A DNA stretch of 64,000 bases from Lactococcus garvieae. Its GTDB lineage: Bacteria > Bacillota > Bacilli > Lactobacillales > Streptococcaceae. Positions 18,980 to 28,644 of this stretch are shown here, piece after piece; position 1 is the stretch's first letter, and each line of letters starts with the position of its first letter. The DNA lies in contig NZ_WIVG01000003.1 in NCBI RefSeq assembly GCF_016758115.1, positions 22,998-86,997 on the forward strand. Reading direction: 5' to 3'. The notes under the pieces are model-generated. The model was not told the origin of the DNA, did not search any database, and worked only from the letters and a program-made list of their open reading frames with translations. A program made the translations under genes and the position numbers.

Positions 18980-19040
18980 CAGCTCTGAACGTCAATCAGT
19001 AGAAACTGTTCAATTTTGGTCTACACCTGTACAGCGAAAC

Positions 19041-19073
19041 AAATACTCAAGCAACGTTATTGCTTGAGTATTT
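19041..19073. terminator. Bidirectional terminator between metI and the transporter gene
   Basis: A 14-bp perfect stem (19041-19054 with 19060-19073) with a 5-nt loop has T-rich flanks on both strands and lies just after the stop of the minus-strand transporter gene. Confidence 0.85.
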
Positions 19074-19082
19074 TGCTGTGGT

Positions 19083-20465
19083 TTACTTCATACTATGGCT
19101 TTCTTTTTTATCAATTTTTTTATAATTTCGATTTTGATGGATTAAAATATAGATTGAAGCAAGGATAGCGACAGTAGCAAAGAAATAAACAACCATATTT
19201 CCAGCATACCAACCATAAGCTTCAACAAGCCAACCAATAACTAATGTTGCGATAACTTCTCCAATGATGTACTGACAAAATCCCATTGTACCCGTGGACA
19301 TTCCGTTAGCAAACTTTGGTACAGCTTCGTTGACCATTAAGCCGACGATTGTCGCAGGAGCATAAATAAATGTTCCCATGATGAGTAAAATAACAATAAT
19401 GAGTGTGTGATCAGTTGCTGCAAAATAAGTAACCAGACACACTAACATCGCGATTAATGAAATTAATACCATGATGGCTCGACGTCCCTTAAGCAAATCT
19501 GTGATGAAACCGATGATTATGACTCCGGGAACAGCTGCTAATTCAAAGACTCCCGTCAGCCATTTTGCCGTAGAATTTTCAAACCCTTTGACGTGGACTA
19601 AATAATTTGGTATCCAGCTCATAATCCCGTAGCGTACAACATAAATAGAAAGTGAGGCCAAAATAACAGCCCAAATCAGCTTGTTTTTTACAATATACTC
19701 AAAGAAAATTTTGAAAATACTCTCTGTTGAAACGTCACCTTCAACGACTTCTCCGTCTTTGACTACAACCTTATCATCAGTATAATCCTCAATAGTGGGT
19801 AGCCCCCTAGTACTTGGGCGATCACTACCTAGGATAAGAACAAGAACTGCGATAGCAATGGAGACAATGGAAGCAGTCCAAAAGCTCCATTGAAGTGAGC
19901 CGCCAAAAAGCAAGGCGGATAAGTTGATGACAGCAACACACATAAATGCTCCTGCATTATGGGCAGACGACCAGATTGAAAACGCTGTTCCCCGAGCCAT
20001 GATAGATCCAGTGCCCTTACGGCCAAACCAGAGACTGATTAAACGTTGACAAGCCGCCGCGCCCATCCCCTGCATGATAGAATTTAGGAACATCAAAAAG
20101 AGAATCATCCTAAAACTTTCTGTTGCGCCATACAATGCGTTTAGGATTGAGGAGACAATTAATCCCGTTGCGACATAGCGGTTAGGATTCGCGCGGTCTG
20201 CAAGTGTTCCCATGATAAGTTTAGAAATACCATAACCAATCCCAAACATGGAGAGGATTGTCCCGATTTGTCCCATCGAAAAACCATAGACTTTTGAAAT
20301 ATCATTTTGTTGAACTGTAAAAATGAGTCGAATAATGTAATAGCCGATATAAACAATAGATGTTGATATAAGCACACGCACTTGCCATATTTTATACAAG
20401 CGCTTTACGTTCTCTGCGGGGATTTTTTCTTCTGCATCTGGTGCCGGTTTTAAAAAATCTATCAA
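19083..20465 (-). CDS. MFS transporter, organophosphate:phosphate antiporter (GlpT/UhpT-like) family
   Basis: The 460-residue protein has about twelve hydrophobic spans and two halves separated by a charged loop (PTIEDYTDDKVVVKDGEVVEGD, about 220-245). Early sequence GYYIIRLIFTVQQNDISK and the conserved GTLADRANPNRY loop resemble OPA-family carriers that exchange sugar phosphates or glycerol phosphate for phosphate. The start is set at a TTG preceded by AAAGAGG. The ATG nine codons upstream lies right behind a -10 (TATAAT) and has no RBS, so it is probably in untranslated or untranscribed sequence. The substrate is not determined. Confidence 0.8.
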   Translation of the reverse strand: MIDFLKPAPDAEEKIPAENVKRLYKIWQVRVLISTSIVYIGYYIIRLIFTVQQNDISKVYGFSMGQIGTILSMFGIGYGISKLIMGTLADRANPNRYVATGLIVSSILNALYGATESFRMILFLMFLNSIMQGMGAAACQRLISLWFGRKGTGSIMARGTAFSIWSSAHNAGAFMCVAVINLSALLFGGSLQWSFWTASIVSIAIAVLVLILGSDRPSTRGLPTIEDYTDDKVVVKDGEVVEGDVSTESIFKIFFEYIVKNKLIWAVILASLSIYVVRYGIMSWIPNYLVHVKGFENSTAKWLTGVFELAAVPGVIIIGFITDLLKGRRAIMVLISLIAMLVCLVTYFAATDHTLIIVILLIMGTFIYAPATIVGLMVNEAVPKFANGMSTGTMGFCQYIIGEVIATLVIGWLVEAYGWYAGNMVVYFFATVAILASIYILIHQNRNYKKIDKKESHSMK

Positions 20466-20961
20466 TATGAAACCTCTTTCATTGTTTTGCATTCATTATA
20501 CTTCACATTTGAGCAGAACAAAAGAGGTAATATTTTTTGTTTCTTTAATAATAAGAAACTTTATTTTGGAAAAATCTTGTTACTTAAAGCACCCGTTTAG
20601 CGTATGATGATGATGAATGTAAATAGAAATCAATGCTGAAAATAAAAAGAAGGTATACTTTAAGAAAAAAGAAATCCAACATAGTTTCAGAAATGATAAG
20701 AAAAAGCGGCTCTTTTTTGATAGGTTAAAGGGCAAGTCATTGAAGCAGCCACTCCGCAGAAAAGCAGAGAGCGATTAACTCTGAAGCGGAGGAAAGAAAG
20801 ATTTTTCAAGGATTTATTTAGCTTATCACCAAGTCTGGATTGAAAAGCAGAATGCAGGTCTTCGGTTAAAAGTTTTCTCGGGAAAATGTATTGCAAAAAG
20901 TTGCAAAAGATGATTAAATAGTAAAAGTAAAACAGATTTGACAAAATCATCAGGAGGAAGC
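20466..20961. other. Intergenic region with hairpin and repeated box before the XRE gene
   Basis: No convincing gene is seen. A two-level hairpin is present: CTCCGC (20752-20757) pairs with GCGGAG (20786-20791), and inside it CAGAG (20765-20769) pairs with CTCTG (20779-20783). Near 20890-20907 the box TTGCAAAA occurs twice in direct repeat, a possible regulator site or promoter for the following XRE gene. The transporter promoter (-10 TATAAT) lies at the left end. Confidence 0.4.
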
Positions 20962-21249
20962 ATGCAAAATAAGATTCGTGAATTTAGACAGGCGCAAAAA
21001 CTTTCTCAGGAAGATTTAGCACGCATCGCTCATGTTAGTCGACAAACCATCAATGCAATTGAAAATGATAAATATGATCCCGAACTTCTGTTAGCTTTTA
21101 AGTTAGCCGAGATTTTAGGGACTAAAGTTGACGAGCTTTTTATTTTTCAGCTTGGAAACGTGAAGAAAAAAGAAGAAGATGTTTTCTGGTGTGAAAAATA
21201 TCAATGCGTACTGTGGAAACGTGCAGGTGTTGAAAAAAGAGCAAACTGA
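20962..21249 (+). CDS. XRE-family transcriptional regulator
   Basis: The 95-residue protein has an N-terminal Cro/CI-type helix-turn-helix (about residues 5-60: FRQAQKLSQEDLARIAHVSR, then TINAIENDKYDP). The C-terminal tail of about 30 residues is Lys/Glu rich with two Cys (FWCEKYQCVLW). The start is the ATG after AGGAGGAAGC, eight codons inside the longest frame. Single-domain regulators of this size often control themselves and a neighbouring gene. The direct TTGCAAAA boxes upstream are a candidate site. The target is unknown. Confidence 0.85.
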   Translation: MQNKIREFRQAQKLSQEDLARIAHVSRQTINAIENDKYDPELLLAFKLAEILGTKVDELFIFQLGNVKKKEEDVFWCEKYQCVLWKRAGVEKRAN

Positions 21250-21265
21250 ACAGCAAAATAAAATG

Positions 21266-21308
21266 AAAAGCCTATGTAATAGTGTATAATTTATTTATAG
21301 GCTTTTTT
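21266..21308 (+). terminator. Rho-independent terminator of the XRE gene
   Basis: A 10-bp stem (21266-21275 with 21297-21306) with a longer A/T-rich loop ends in a T run. Confidence 0.75.
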
Positions 21309-21364
21309 AATACACAGCCAGCATTGATGCCTTTTGGTACACTTCTGGTTGTCAAGTCCTGCAG

Positions 21365-21428
21365 CCTCTCATGAGAGGTAAGCCCTAAACTATCAGGTTT
21401 ACCTTTCAGCGCTGTGCGTTAGCGTCAT
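21365..21428 (+). other. Structured region before the LysR gene
   Basis: Two overlapping hairpins compete: CCTCT/AGAGG (21365-21378) and GGTAAGCC/GGTTTACC (21377-21384 with 21396-21403). They share bases 21377-21378, so only one can form. A third stem-loop (GCGCT/AGCGT) follows. This may be a regulatory leader of the LysR gene; no known riboswitch class was recognised. Confidence 0.35.
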
Positions 21429-21510
21429 TGTGACTAGAAGCGTTGAGGGGAGAGGGGCTAGTCTCTGTGAAATTACCCTATACTGCCGAAAGAAGGAACA
21501 AGGAATTATC

Positions 21511-22416
21511 ATGAATATAAAACAGCTTCGCTATGTTGTGGCCATCGCTAATACTGGAACTTTTCGAGAGGCGAGTGAACAACTCTTTGTGAGTCAGCCG
21601 TCGATGTCTATCGCTGTTAAAGACTTAGAACAAGAGCTTAATTTCCAAATTTTTGAGCGTACAAATACAGGAGCAAGCTTGACGATTGAGGGTGAACGCT
21701 TCTATGAGCAGGCACAGGAAATTTTACGCAATTTTGAAGCTTTTGAGGCGAAGTATGCAAAGCCAAAAGAAACAGAGCGCCATTTTTCTGTCGCGAGTCA
21801 GCATTATGACTTTCTTGCGCCTGTTGGTGTAGAATTTTCCAAGAAAAATCCAGAAATCAAAAATTTCAGGGTTTTTGAGTCAACAACCTATAACATTTTA
21901 CAAGAAGTTGCTCAGGGTCACAGCGAGCTTGGTGTTGTTTACCTAAACAAGCACAACCGTTCAGGCATCTTACGTATGCTGGACAAGCTTGAGTTAGATT
22001 ACGAAGAACTTTTCATTTCGCAGACCCATATTTATTTAAGAAAAAATCATCCGTTGACACGTAAAAAGGCTATCAAAACAAGTGATTTGAAAACTTTGGA
22101 TCGTGTACGTTTTACTCAAGAAAACGAGCAGTTTCTTTACTATTCTGAGGATTTAGTAGAAACTTTTGAAAACACTTTTATTTATGATGTGACTGACCGT
22201 GCGACCTTAAATGGTATACTGGAACGCACAGATGCTTATGCCACTGGTCTAGGTTTTATTGATAAGGCAAGTGTCCATAATGTTACAGTTGTTCCTATGG
22301 ATGGGGATAATGTCAACAGTTTAATTTTGGTGAAGAAAAAAAGTCAACTTTTGACAGATGCAGCCAAATCCTATAAGAGAAGTTTAGAAGTTTATTTTGA
22401 GAAGTATAAGTTTTAA
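21511..22416 (+). CDS. LysR-family transcriptional regulator
   Basis: The 301-residue protein has the standard LysR layout: a winged helix-turn-helix in residues 1-60 (NIKQLRYVVAIANTGTFREA, then EQLFVSQPSMSIAVKDLE) and a substrate-binding-like effector domain (about 90-295). The start is the ATG after AAGGAATTATC, 27 codons inside the longest frame. It is not divergent from an obvious target. The leader has competing hairpins. The target and effector are unknown. Confidence 0.9.
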   Translation: MNIKQLRYVVAIANTGTFREASEQLFVSQPSMSIAVKDLEQELNFQIFERTNTGASLTIEGERFYEQAQEILRNFEAFEAKYAKPKETERHFSVASQHYDFLAPVGVEFSKKNPEIKNFRVFESTTYNILQEVAQGHSELGVVYLNKHNRSGILRMLDKLELDYEELFISQTHIYLRKNHPLTRKKAIKTSDLKTLDRVRFTQENEQFLYYSEDLVETFENTFIYDVTDRATLNGILERTDAYATGLGFIDKASVHNVTVVPMDGDNVNSLILVKKKSQLLTDAAKSYKRSLEVYFEKYKF

Positions 22417-22512
22417 CCGGCTTGAGTCTAGGCTAGAAAAAATATGAAAATTAGTGTAAAATAGAGCAGTATACAAATTTTGTAAAACATTTAACATAGG
22501 AGAATGCACATA

Positions 22513-23214
22513 ATGGTAAAATTAGTTTTTGCACGTCATGGTGAATCAGAATGGAACTTGGCTAACCTTTTCACAGGTTGGGCTGATGTAGACCTTTCAG
22601 AAAACGGAACACAGCAAGCAATTGATGCAGGGAAGCTCATCAAAGAAGCAGGTATCGAATTTGATATTGCTTATACATCTGTGCTGAAACGTGCAATCAA
22701 AACTACGAACTATGCACTTGAATACTCTGACCAACTTTGGGTACCAGTGGTTAAAACTTGGCGCTTGAACGAACGTCACTATGGTGGCTTGACTGGCTTG
22801 AATAAGGCTGACGCTGCTGCTAAGCATGGTGATGAACAAGTTCATATCTGGCGTCGTTCATATGATGTTTTGCCACCAGCAATGCCGCATGATGACGAAT
22901 ACTCAGCACATGCTGACCGCCGTTATGCTAACCTTGAAGACAGTCTCATCCCTGATGCTGAAAACCTCAAAGTTACACTCGAACGTGCACTGCCATTCTG
23001 GGAAGATCAAATTGCTCCAGCCCTGAAAGATGGCAAGAACGTATTTGTTGGTGCACATGGTAACTCTATTCGGGCCTTAGTCAAACATATCAAACAACTT
23101 TCAGATGAGGAAATTATGGATGTCGAAATCCCTAACTTCCCACCACTTGTTTTTGAATTTGACGATGAGTTGAACCTTGTTAAAGAGTACTATCTTGCAC
23201 CAAAACAAGCATAA
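22513..23214 (+). CDS. gpmA: 2,3-bisphosphoglycerate-dependent phosphoglycerate mutase
   Basis: This glycolytic enzyme interconverts 3- and 2-phosphoglycerate. The 233-residue product has the histidine-phosphatase signature [10 protein letters not shown] at the N terminus, with the catalytic His that becomes phosphorylated. The second catalytic His lies in [29 protein letters not shown] is typical of dPGM. The start is the second ATG, at the right distance from AGGAG. It is a single gene with its own promoter region. Codon use is strongly biased, as expected for a highly expressed glycolytic gene. Confidence 0.96.
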   Translation: MVKLVFARHGESEWNLANLFTGWADVDLSENGTQQAIDAGKLIKEAGIEFDIAYTSVLKRAIKTTNYALEYSDQLWVPVVKTWRLNERHYGGLTGLNKADAAAKHGDEQVHIWRRSYDVLPPAMPHDDEYSAHADRRYANLEDSLIPDAENLKVTLERALPFWEDQIAPALKDGKNVFVGAHGNSIRALVKHIKQLSDEEIMDVEIPNFPPLVFEFDDELNLVKEYYLAPKQA

Positions 23215-23225
23215 GTAACACGATA

Positions 23226-23249
23226 AAATCTGCCTTTGGCGGTTTTTTT
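23226..23249 (+). terminator. Short terminator after gpmA
   Basis: A short GC-rich hairpin (TGCC/GGCG with a 3-nt loop) is followed by a T7 run. Confidence 0.55.
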
Positions 23250-23339
23250 CTTTTCTTCAAAAAATGTAAGGTAAAATACAGTTTAATATGATAAAATGTG
23301 TAGGTATAAAAATGACAAGTGAAAATTAGGATAGGTCCC

Positions 23340-25496
23340 ATGTCTGAGAAAAGAAAAACACGAAACGAATTAAGCGGAAAAAAAGATAAAACACGGAAAG
23401 TATTGAAAAACCCAACCATGTTGGCATCAGGACGAGTAAAACTCCTCTTCTTTGTCATCACGGTTCTCTTTTTAGTTCTCATTGGCAAGCTTTACCATAT
23501 GCAAGTTATGAACCAAAGCTTTTATGAGAGTAAGCAGTCTGGTGGAGCGGGCTCTTTACAGATAGTTCAGGGATCGCCACGAGGAAATATCTATGATGCG
23601 AAGGGAGTTCCCTTAGCAACAACGGAGCCGGTGGAAGCTATCGAGTATACACGCGGTCAGAACACTACAGCAGATGATATGCGTAAGATTGCTGACCGTT
23701 TAGTAGGCATCTTATCCTTGGACAATGATTTTGAACAGATAACTGAACGTGATAAAAAAGACTATTTCCTAGCTGATGCTGGTAACTTGAATAAAATCAA
23801 TGCGCAGCTAACAAAGGAAGAAAAAACGGATAAAAGAGGAAATTTACTTACTGGTTCAGAGCTTTACAATGTTCAACTTAGCAAAGTGACCGCTGAGGAT
23901 ATAAATTTTAATGAACAGCAGATGTTTGCAGCCAAGCTCTTTAAAGAGATGAATGGTACTGCAGTTTTTAACACGACAGTTATTACCACAGGTAATCTTA
24001 CTGCGGAACAACAGGCCTACATTGGTGAGCATGAAGGAGAACTTCAAGGGGTTTCTGTGGGGAACAGCTGGAACCGAAAATATGCAGATACAGTTCTTAA
24101 GCCACTTTTAGGTACAGTGACCACTCAGAAACAAGGAATTCCATCAAACTTGCTGGATGAGTATCTTAAAGAAGGCTTCCAACGCAACGACCGAGTAGGA
24201 ACAGCTTTTTTAGAGAAAGGCTACGAGAAGTATTTACAAGGTACTCCTAAGATAAGCAAGGTACTTACGGATAAGCAAGGGAATGTTACAGGAACAGAGG
24301 TAGAACAAAAAGGAAGTAAAGGGGACAACCTCAAGCTTACCATTGATTTGCAATTTCAAAATGCTGTGGATAAGATTTTAGAAGAACAGGTCAATGCTAT
24401 GATTGCCGACGGCTTCGGAACTTATTCGCAAGGGGCTTACGCTGTTGTGCTGGACTCTAAGACAGGTGCTGTTTTAGCTTTGTCAGGACTTAAGCGTGAT
24501 GAAACGACAGGGGCTCTTCAAAAAGATACAAATGGCACTTTCCAGTCTGCATTTGTACCAGGGTCAGTAGTGAAGCCAGCCACTCTAACAGCGGGATGGA
24601 ATGCAAACGTGATAGCCAATAACCAGATGCTTTATGATATGCCTATCCAGTTGGCAGGTTCAAGTGCGATTACATCCTGGTTTACCAATGGCAGTCTCCC
24701 TATCAATGCTGTTCAAGCTCTAGAATATTCATCAAACACATACATGGTTCAAATTGCCCTCAAGATGCTGGGACAGCCTTATGTTCCTAATATGTCTGTG
24801 GATGATTCTAAAAGTGTTGAAGCCTTTAAGAAATTGCGCGAAACTTTTGCCTCTTATGGCTTAGGGACGTCAACTGGTTTTGATATTCCAGGTGAAGAAA
24901 TAGGGTATTTGCCAGATGCAAATAAGACAAATGTCTCTAATCTGCTCATGGAATCTTTTGGACAGTTTGATACCTATACCCCTCTCCAGCTTGCAACATA
25001 TGGTATGACTTTGGCGAACAATGGGGAGCGTCTGTCCCCTCATATTGTAGATGGAATCTATGAAACTGATTCTCAAGGGGGAATGGGTAATCTTGTTAAA
25101 AATATAACTCCAAAAATTATGGATAAAGTCAATATCACGCCAGAAAACATGGATGTCCTGCATTACGGAATGTATAAAGTAGTGCATGGGAACGAATTTG
25201 TTAACGGTCAGATTGGTGCAACGGGTTACTACATGCGTCCGTCACAAGGTGCTGAAGTTTCGATTTCTGCGAAAACAGGGACTGCCGAAGTACCTTATAA
25301 AGCACCAGATGGGACAACGATTCCAGTAACGGTTAATAATGTTGTTGCTTTTGCACCGACTGAAAACCCACAAATTTCCATCGGTGTTATGGTGCCACAA
25401 ACAACTGTTAAAGAAGGAGGCGTAACCTCTAAGATAGGGCAAAATATCACACGTGAGATTACAAATCTCTATAATTCAATGTACCACTTCAAATAG
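23340..25496 (+). CDS. pbp2b: Penicillin-binding protein 2b (class B transpeptidase)
   Basis: The 718-residue peptidoglycan DD-transpeptidase acts in peripheral or septal wall synthesis. The cytoplasmic start is very basic, followed by one membrane span (about 35-57), a PBP dimer domain (about 80-310), and the transpeptidase domain. The active-site Ser409 is in GSVVKPAT (SxxK). The SxN motif is in EYSSNTYMV and the KTG triad in SAKTGTAEV. The start is the ATG after AGGATAGG rather than an upstream GTG in frame. It lies 2 kb upstream of recR-ddl-murF, other wall-related genes, but convergent genes separate them. Confidence 0.93.
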   Translation: MSEKRKTRNELSGKKDKTRKVLKNPTMLASGRVKLLFFVITVLFLVLIGKLYHMQVMNQSFYESKQSGGAGSLQIVQGSPRGNIYDAKGVPLATTEPVEAIEYTRGQNTTADDMRKIADRLVGILSLDNDFEQITERDKKDYFLADAGNLNKINAQLTKEEKTDKRGNLLTGSELYNVQLSKVTAEDINFNEQQMFAAKLFKEMNGTAVFNTTVITTGNLTAEQQAYIGEHEGELQGVSVGNSWNRKYADTVLKPLLGTVTTQKQGIPSNLLDEYLKEGFQRNDRVGTAFLEKGYEKYLQGTPKISKVLTDKQGNVTGTEVEQKGSKGDNLKLTIDLQFQNAVDKILEEQVNAMIADGFGTYSQGAYAVVLDSKTGAVLALSGLKRDETTGALQKDTNGTFQSAFVPGSVVKPATLTAGWNANVIANNQMLYDMPIQLAGSSAITSWFTNGSLPINAVQALEYSSNTYMVQIALKMLGQPYVPNMSVDDSKSVEAFKKLRETFASYGLGTSTGFDIPGEEIGYLPDANKTNVSNLLMESFGQFDTYTPLQLATYGMTLANNGERLSPHIVDGIYETDSQGGMGNLVKNITPKIMDKVNITPENMDVLHYGMYKVVHGNEFVNGQIGATGYYMRPSQGAEVSISAKTGTAEVPYKAPDGTTIPVTVNNVVAFAPTENPQISIGVMVPQTTVKEGGVTSKIGQNITREITNLYNSMYHFK

Positions 25497-25503
25497 AAAA
25501 ATA

Positions 25504-25537
25504 AAAACTCTCAGTTTGTCATCAAGCTGAGAGTTTT
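25504..25537. terminator. Bidirectional terminator between pbp2b and the TDT gene
   Basis: An 11-bp perfect stem (25504-25514 with 25527-25537) has A and T runs outside, serving both convergent genes. Confidence 0.85.
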
Positions 25538-25543
25538 ATTGAT

Positions 25544-26476
25544 TTAAGCCTTTTTACATAGGAAATAAGTATAGCGAATTAAAACATAGCTGACTGCTAA
25601 AAAGGCTATGAAAAGCTCAATTGTAGCTAAAGGCGTTAAGAGAAAGTTTAAGTCAGGATAGTTTTTGCTTAACAAACTAACCGCAGTCGCCGAGATAACC
25701 AGAGGAAATGTGAAAGCTGCATAACTAGGATAAAAAGGCAACCGTAATAAAGGAATGATGAGCACAACGGTAATGAGGTAGATGAATTGCGACAGCACAA
25801 ACAAGCTAAAAACAAAGAGAGTAGACTTGTGATCCATCACAGTCAAGTAAGCTGCTAGACAAAGAGAACCAGGAGCTGTAAGTATGGTAATGAGCGGAAG
25901 GGTGGATTCGTGCATTTTCTTGAAAATGAATATGCGGTGCCCAATGATTGGAAGCAATATAAAATAGAAGAGGAGTGCAGGCCATAGTACAATACGACCA
26001 ATTTCTAAGTTAAAAGCTGTTGCGGTATTTGGGATAACACCAAGACCAACAAAGGTAATGAACCAGCTGGGATAAACATGGTGCATTCCGACTTTTTGAG
26101 GAATAATATGAAGAGCGATAAAGTATGCCATTAACACGAAATGAAGGAGAACCGCAATCAACCAGATAAGATAAACAAGAGGGGAGTGTGGAAAAACTCT
26201 GTTGAGAAAGACACAAATGACCATCCAAGCCATTGTAAAAGTCGGAGAAACTGAACCGATGATAGGGTCTTTGAGTGACTCTATAAGATGACGCATGGTG
26301 AATATAAGTTTCATAAGTATCAAGGTCATAAAAAAGAGACCAGCCAGATCAAAAAAGTTACCTAAGACAGGGTATCCCTTGGAGTAGAGAAGATTACCCA
26401 AAGATACCATACCTAAGATTAAACCACAAATGGGAATAGGAATTTTTTTCAAAAAATCTAAAAATACTTGTTTCAT
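25544..26476 (-). CDS. TDT-family (TehA/SLAC1-like) transporter
   Basis: The 310-residue integral membrane protein has about ten hydrophobic spans and the opening IPIPICGLILGMVSLGNLL, typical of the tellurite-resistance/dicarboxylate transporter and anion-channel family. It faces a divergent LysR gene at 26637 over a 160-nt gap, so the regulator probably controls it. RBS AGGAG lies before the ATG on the minus strand. The substrate is unknown; family members move anions or organic acids, or support tellurite resistance. Confidence 0.85.
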   Translation of the reverse strand: MKQVFLDFLKKIPIPICGLILGMVSLGNLLYSKGYPVLGNFFDLAGLFFMTLILMKLIFTMRHLIESLKDPIIGSVSPTFTMAWMVICVFLNRVFPHSPLVYLIWLIAVLLHFVLMAYFIALHIIPQKVGMHHVYPSWFITFVGLGVIPNTATAFNLEIGRIVLWPALLFYFILLPIIGHRIFIFKKMHESTLPLITILTAPGSLCLAAYLTVMDHKSTLFVFSLFVLSQFIYLITVVLIIPLLRLPFYPSYAAFTFPLVISATAVSLLSKNYPDLNFLLTPLATIELFIAFLAVSYVLIRYTYFLCKKA

Positions 26477-26636
26477 AAAGAACTCCTAAAAGATTGATTT
26501 GAGTATGAACTGTGGAGATAACTTCCTGCAGTTCATTTACTATCTTAAGTATAAAACACTTGATTTAATTTGTAAAATGAATTATTGTAATTATAAGGAT
26601 AGAAAAAAATAATAAAAATTCTGAAGGAGGACAGCT

Positions 26637-27455
26637 ATGTTTTCACTACTTGAAACATTCATTGCCATATATGAGACAAGAAGTTTTACCAAAGCAGGGC
26701 AATATTTGTTTATTTCACAGCCCACAGTGACTGTACGGATAAAGAAATTAGAAGAAGAACTAGGGAATTCCCTCTTCATTCGAGGGAAAAATCGCGAAGT
26801 GATTCCGACAGAGGCGGCTAAACTTCTGTATAGCAAGGCTGTCAAGTATGTGCAGGATTGGGAGCAGCTGCAGTCGGAGCTCAACCAGAAAAGTCTAACA
26901 AAAAAACCTTTCAAAATAGGGCTCTCGCAAAGTGCAGCGATCGGTATTATGCCCAAGTTATATCCAAAACTGATGCCATATTTGGATCAGATAGACTTGA
27001 AAATATCTATGTATGATTCGGAAGAAGTTTTCAACCTAGTAGAGGACCATGAGCTGCATTTTGGTATTATTGAAAAAACTTTAGCCAGTGAGCAAGTAGA
27101 GACTTTTCCTCTGTTTAAAGACGAGCTTGTGTTGGCAGGAGATTTGAGTAGTGAAACGTTTTTTACAAGAGAAGTTGGTTCAGGTGTGGGGCATTATATT
27201 AAAAAATATCTTCAAGAAGAAAATTTCGAGCCGCGCCATCTGGTGAGAATGAACAATAATGACATGATTATTGCCCATGTCCAAGCGGGATTGGGTGTTT
27301 CTCTGATTTCAAAACGCTTTGTTTCAGAAGGGCTACCTTATCAGAGTTTGGGCAGCAACTATCATCGGACATTTTTAGGACTTACTTATGCAGAAGAAAA
27401 AGACCCTCTGATGCTTGAAATCATCCAGAACATAAGAGCGTCTATTGATTATTGA
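26637..27455 (+). CDS. LysR-family transcriptional regulator, divergent to the TDT gene
   Basis: The 272-residue protein has an N-terminal LysR helix-turn-helix (LETFIAIYETRSFTKAGQYL, then FISQPTVTVRIKKLEEEL) and a shortish effector-binding domain. RBS AAGGAGG lies 5 nt before the ATG. The divergent arrangement suggests control of the TDT transporter gene. The last 14 bp overlap tail to tail with the hydrolase gene on the other strand. Confidence 0.9.
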   Translation: MFSLLETFIAIYETRSFTKAGQYLFISQPTVTVRIKKLEEELGNSLFIRGKNREVIPTEAAKLLYSKAVKYVQDWEQLQSELNQKSLTKKPFKIGLSQSAAIGIMPKLYPKLMPYLDQIDLKISMYDSEEVFNLVEDHELHFGIIEKTLASEQVETFPLFKDELVLAGDLSSETFFTREVGSGVGHYIKKYLQEENFEPRHLVRMNNNDMIIAHVQAGLGVSLISKRFVSEGLPYQSLGSNYHRTFLGLTYAEEKDPLMLEIIQNIRASIDY

Positions 27456-28362
27456 GGCACGTCGTAAGCCATTGGCCGATACTATGATAGACCTCCTCGT
27501 ATTCATCTTCAAAGAGGATTTCATGTCTTAGTCTAGGAAAAAGTTGAAGGTCTAGGTGGCGGAATTCTGCTTTTTTCAGTTCTTGATATACTTTTTGAGG
27601 GCCTTTTCCAAAGTTCCCCACAGGATCATCTGTGCCGCTTAAGATTAAGATTGGCAAGTCAGTAGGCATATTTCTCATCCAGTTTTTTTGGTTGGCTCTT
27701 TTGACGAGAGAAAAAAGTGTGACAAAACCGTTGTGTGTGAAAGTAAAGCCTAATAAAGGATTGCTTTCATAGCTGGCTACATTTTCTTGATTTTTAGAAA
27801 GCCAATTAAAATTTCCCTTTTCGGGGAATTTTTTACTGTAGTTACCAAAAGCAAGTTTATCGATGATATTGGCGACAGTTTTAGCTCTTTTTTGACTGAT
27901 TTTTTCTATAAATGGTAAAAGAAAATTCAAGTGTTTAGGGCTGGTTCCAGTACCCATAAAAATCGCCCCCTGAATGTCAACGGGATAGTCCTGAAGAAAG
28001 TTACGTAAGGCAAAAGAGCCCATACTGTGTCCCATCATAAAATAAGGTAACTCTGGGTATTTTTGCTGTGCCCAGTTTTTTACCAAATGAATATCGGTAA
28101 TAACATTTTTTAAGCCCTCTTCACCAAAATAACCATAAACTGGCTCTTGTTTATTTATAGAATACCCGTGGCCTAAATGGTCATGTCCGACAACAGCAAA
28201 ACCGATGCTATTGAGATAAAGTGCAAAATCATTGTAGCGCTCGATATGTTCTGCCATGCCGTGGATGAGTTGGATAACCGCTTTGGGTTTTTCGAGTGAC
28301 CAATGGAGCAGATTAAGTTCAGTTTGCTTATCACTTGATGTTAATGTACATTGTTCAATCAT
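27442..28362 (-). CDS. Alpha/beta hydrolase, monoacylglycerol-lipase-like (serine aminopeptidase S33 fold)
   Basis: The 306-residue protein has the lysophospholipase/monoglyceride-lipase pattern. IQLIHGMAEHIERY contains the oxyanion-hole HG, GHSMGS holds the nucleophile Ser, ILSGTDDPVG gives the acid Asp, and LRHEILFE gives the catalytic His. No signal peptide is seen, so it is cytoplasmic or membrane-peripheral. It is a single gene on the minus strand with a -10 TATAAT and RBS AAAGAGAG upstream. The likely role is hydrolysis of glycerolipid or ester substrates; the true substrate is unknown. Confidence 0.85.
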   Translation of the reverse strand: MIEQCTLTSSDKQTELNLLHWSLEKPKAVIQLIHGMAEHIERYNDFALYLNSIGFAVVGHDHLGHGYSINKQEPVYGYFGEEGLKNVITDIHLVKNWAQQKYPELPYFMMGHSMGSFALRNFLQDYPVDIQGAIFMGTGTSPKHLNFLLPFIEKISQKRAKTVANIIDKLAFGNYSKKFPEKGNFNWLSKNQENVASYESNPLLGFTFTHNGFVTLFSLVKRANQKNWMRNMPTDLPILILSGTDDPVGNFGKGPQKVYQELKKAEFRHLDLQLFPRLRHEILFEDEYEEVYHSIGQWLTTCLNNQ

Positions 28363-28644
28363 AGATGTGGCTCTCTTTCCAGTAGATATGTATCAGATTT
28401 CAAGTTTATTATAACAAAAAGTGAAGACTGCTTTGAGAGTATTTCTTTATATTTTGAAATGTACAGAAAACTAAGTTGTGTTATAATACTCAATGCCCCT
28501 ATCTCGCTAAATAAGAGTGATCCATCGCTTTCCTCATAAAGTGTTGCCATTTTTGTCCTGTTGCAGAGTGATTGATAATTTTCATAGAGAGAGGTGTGGT
28601 ATAATAGTTATAACTTTATCTTACTAGAAGAAAGAAAGGAAAAC

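Noticed and set aside
20687..20950. 87-codon minus-strand open frame before the XRE gene
   Set aside because: No RBS, covers a hairpin and promoter region, and the product is low-information hydrophobic and basic sequence.
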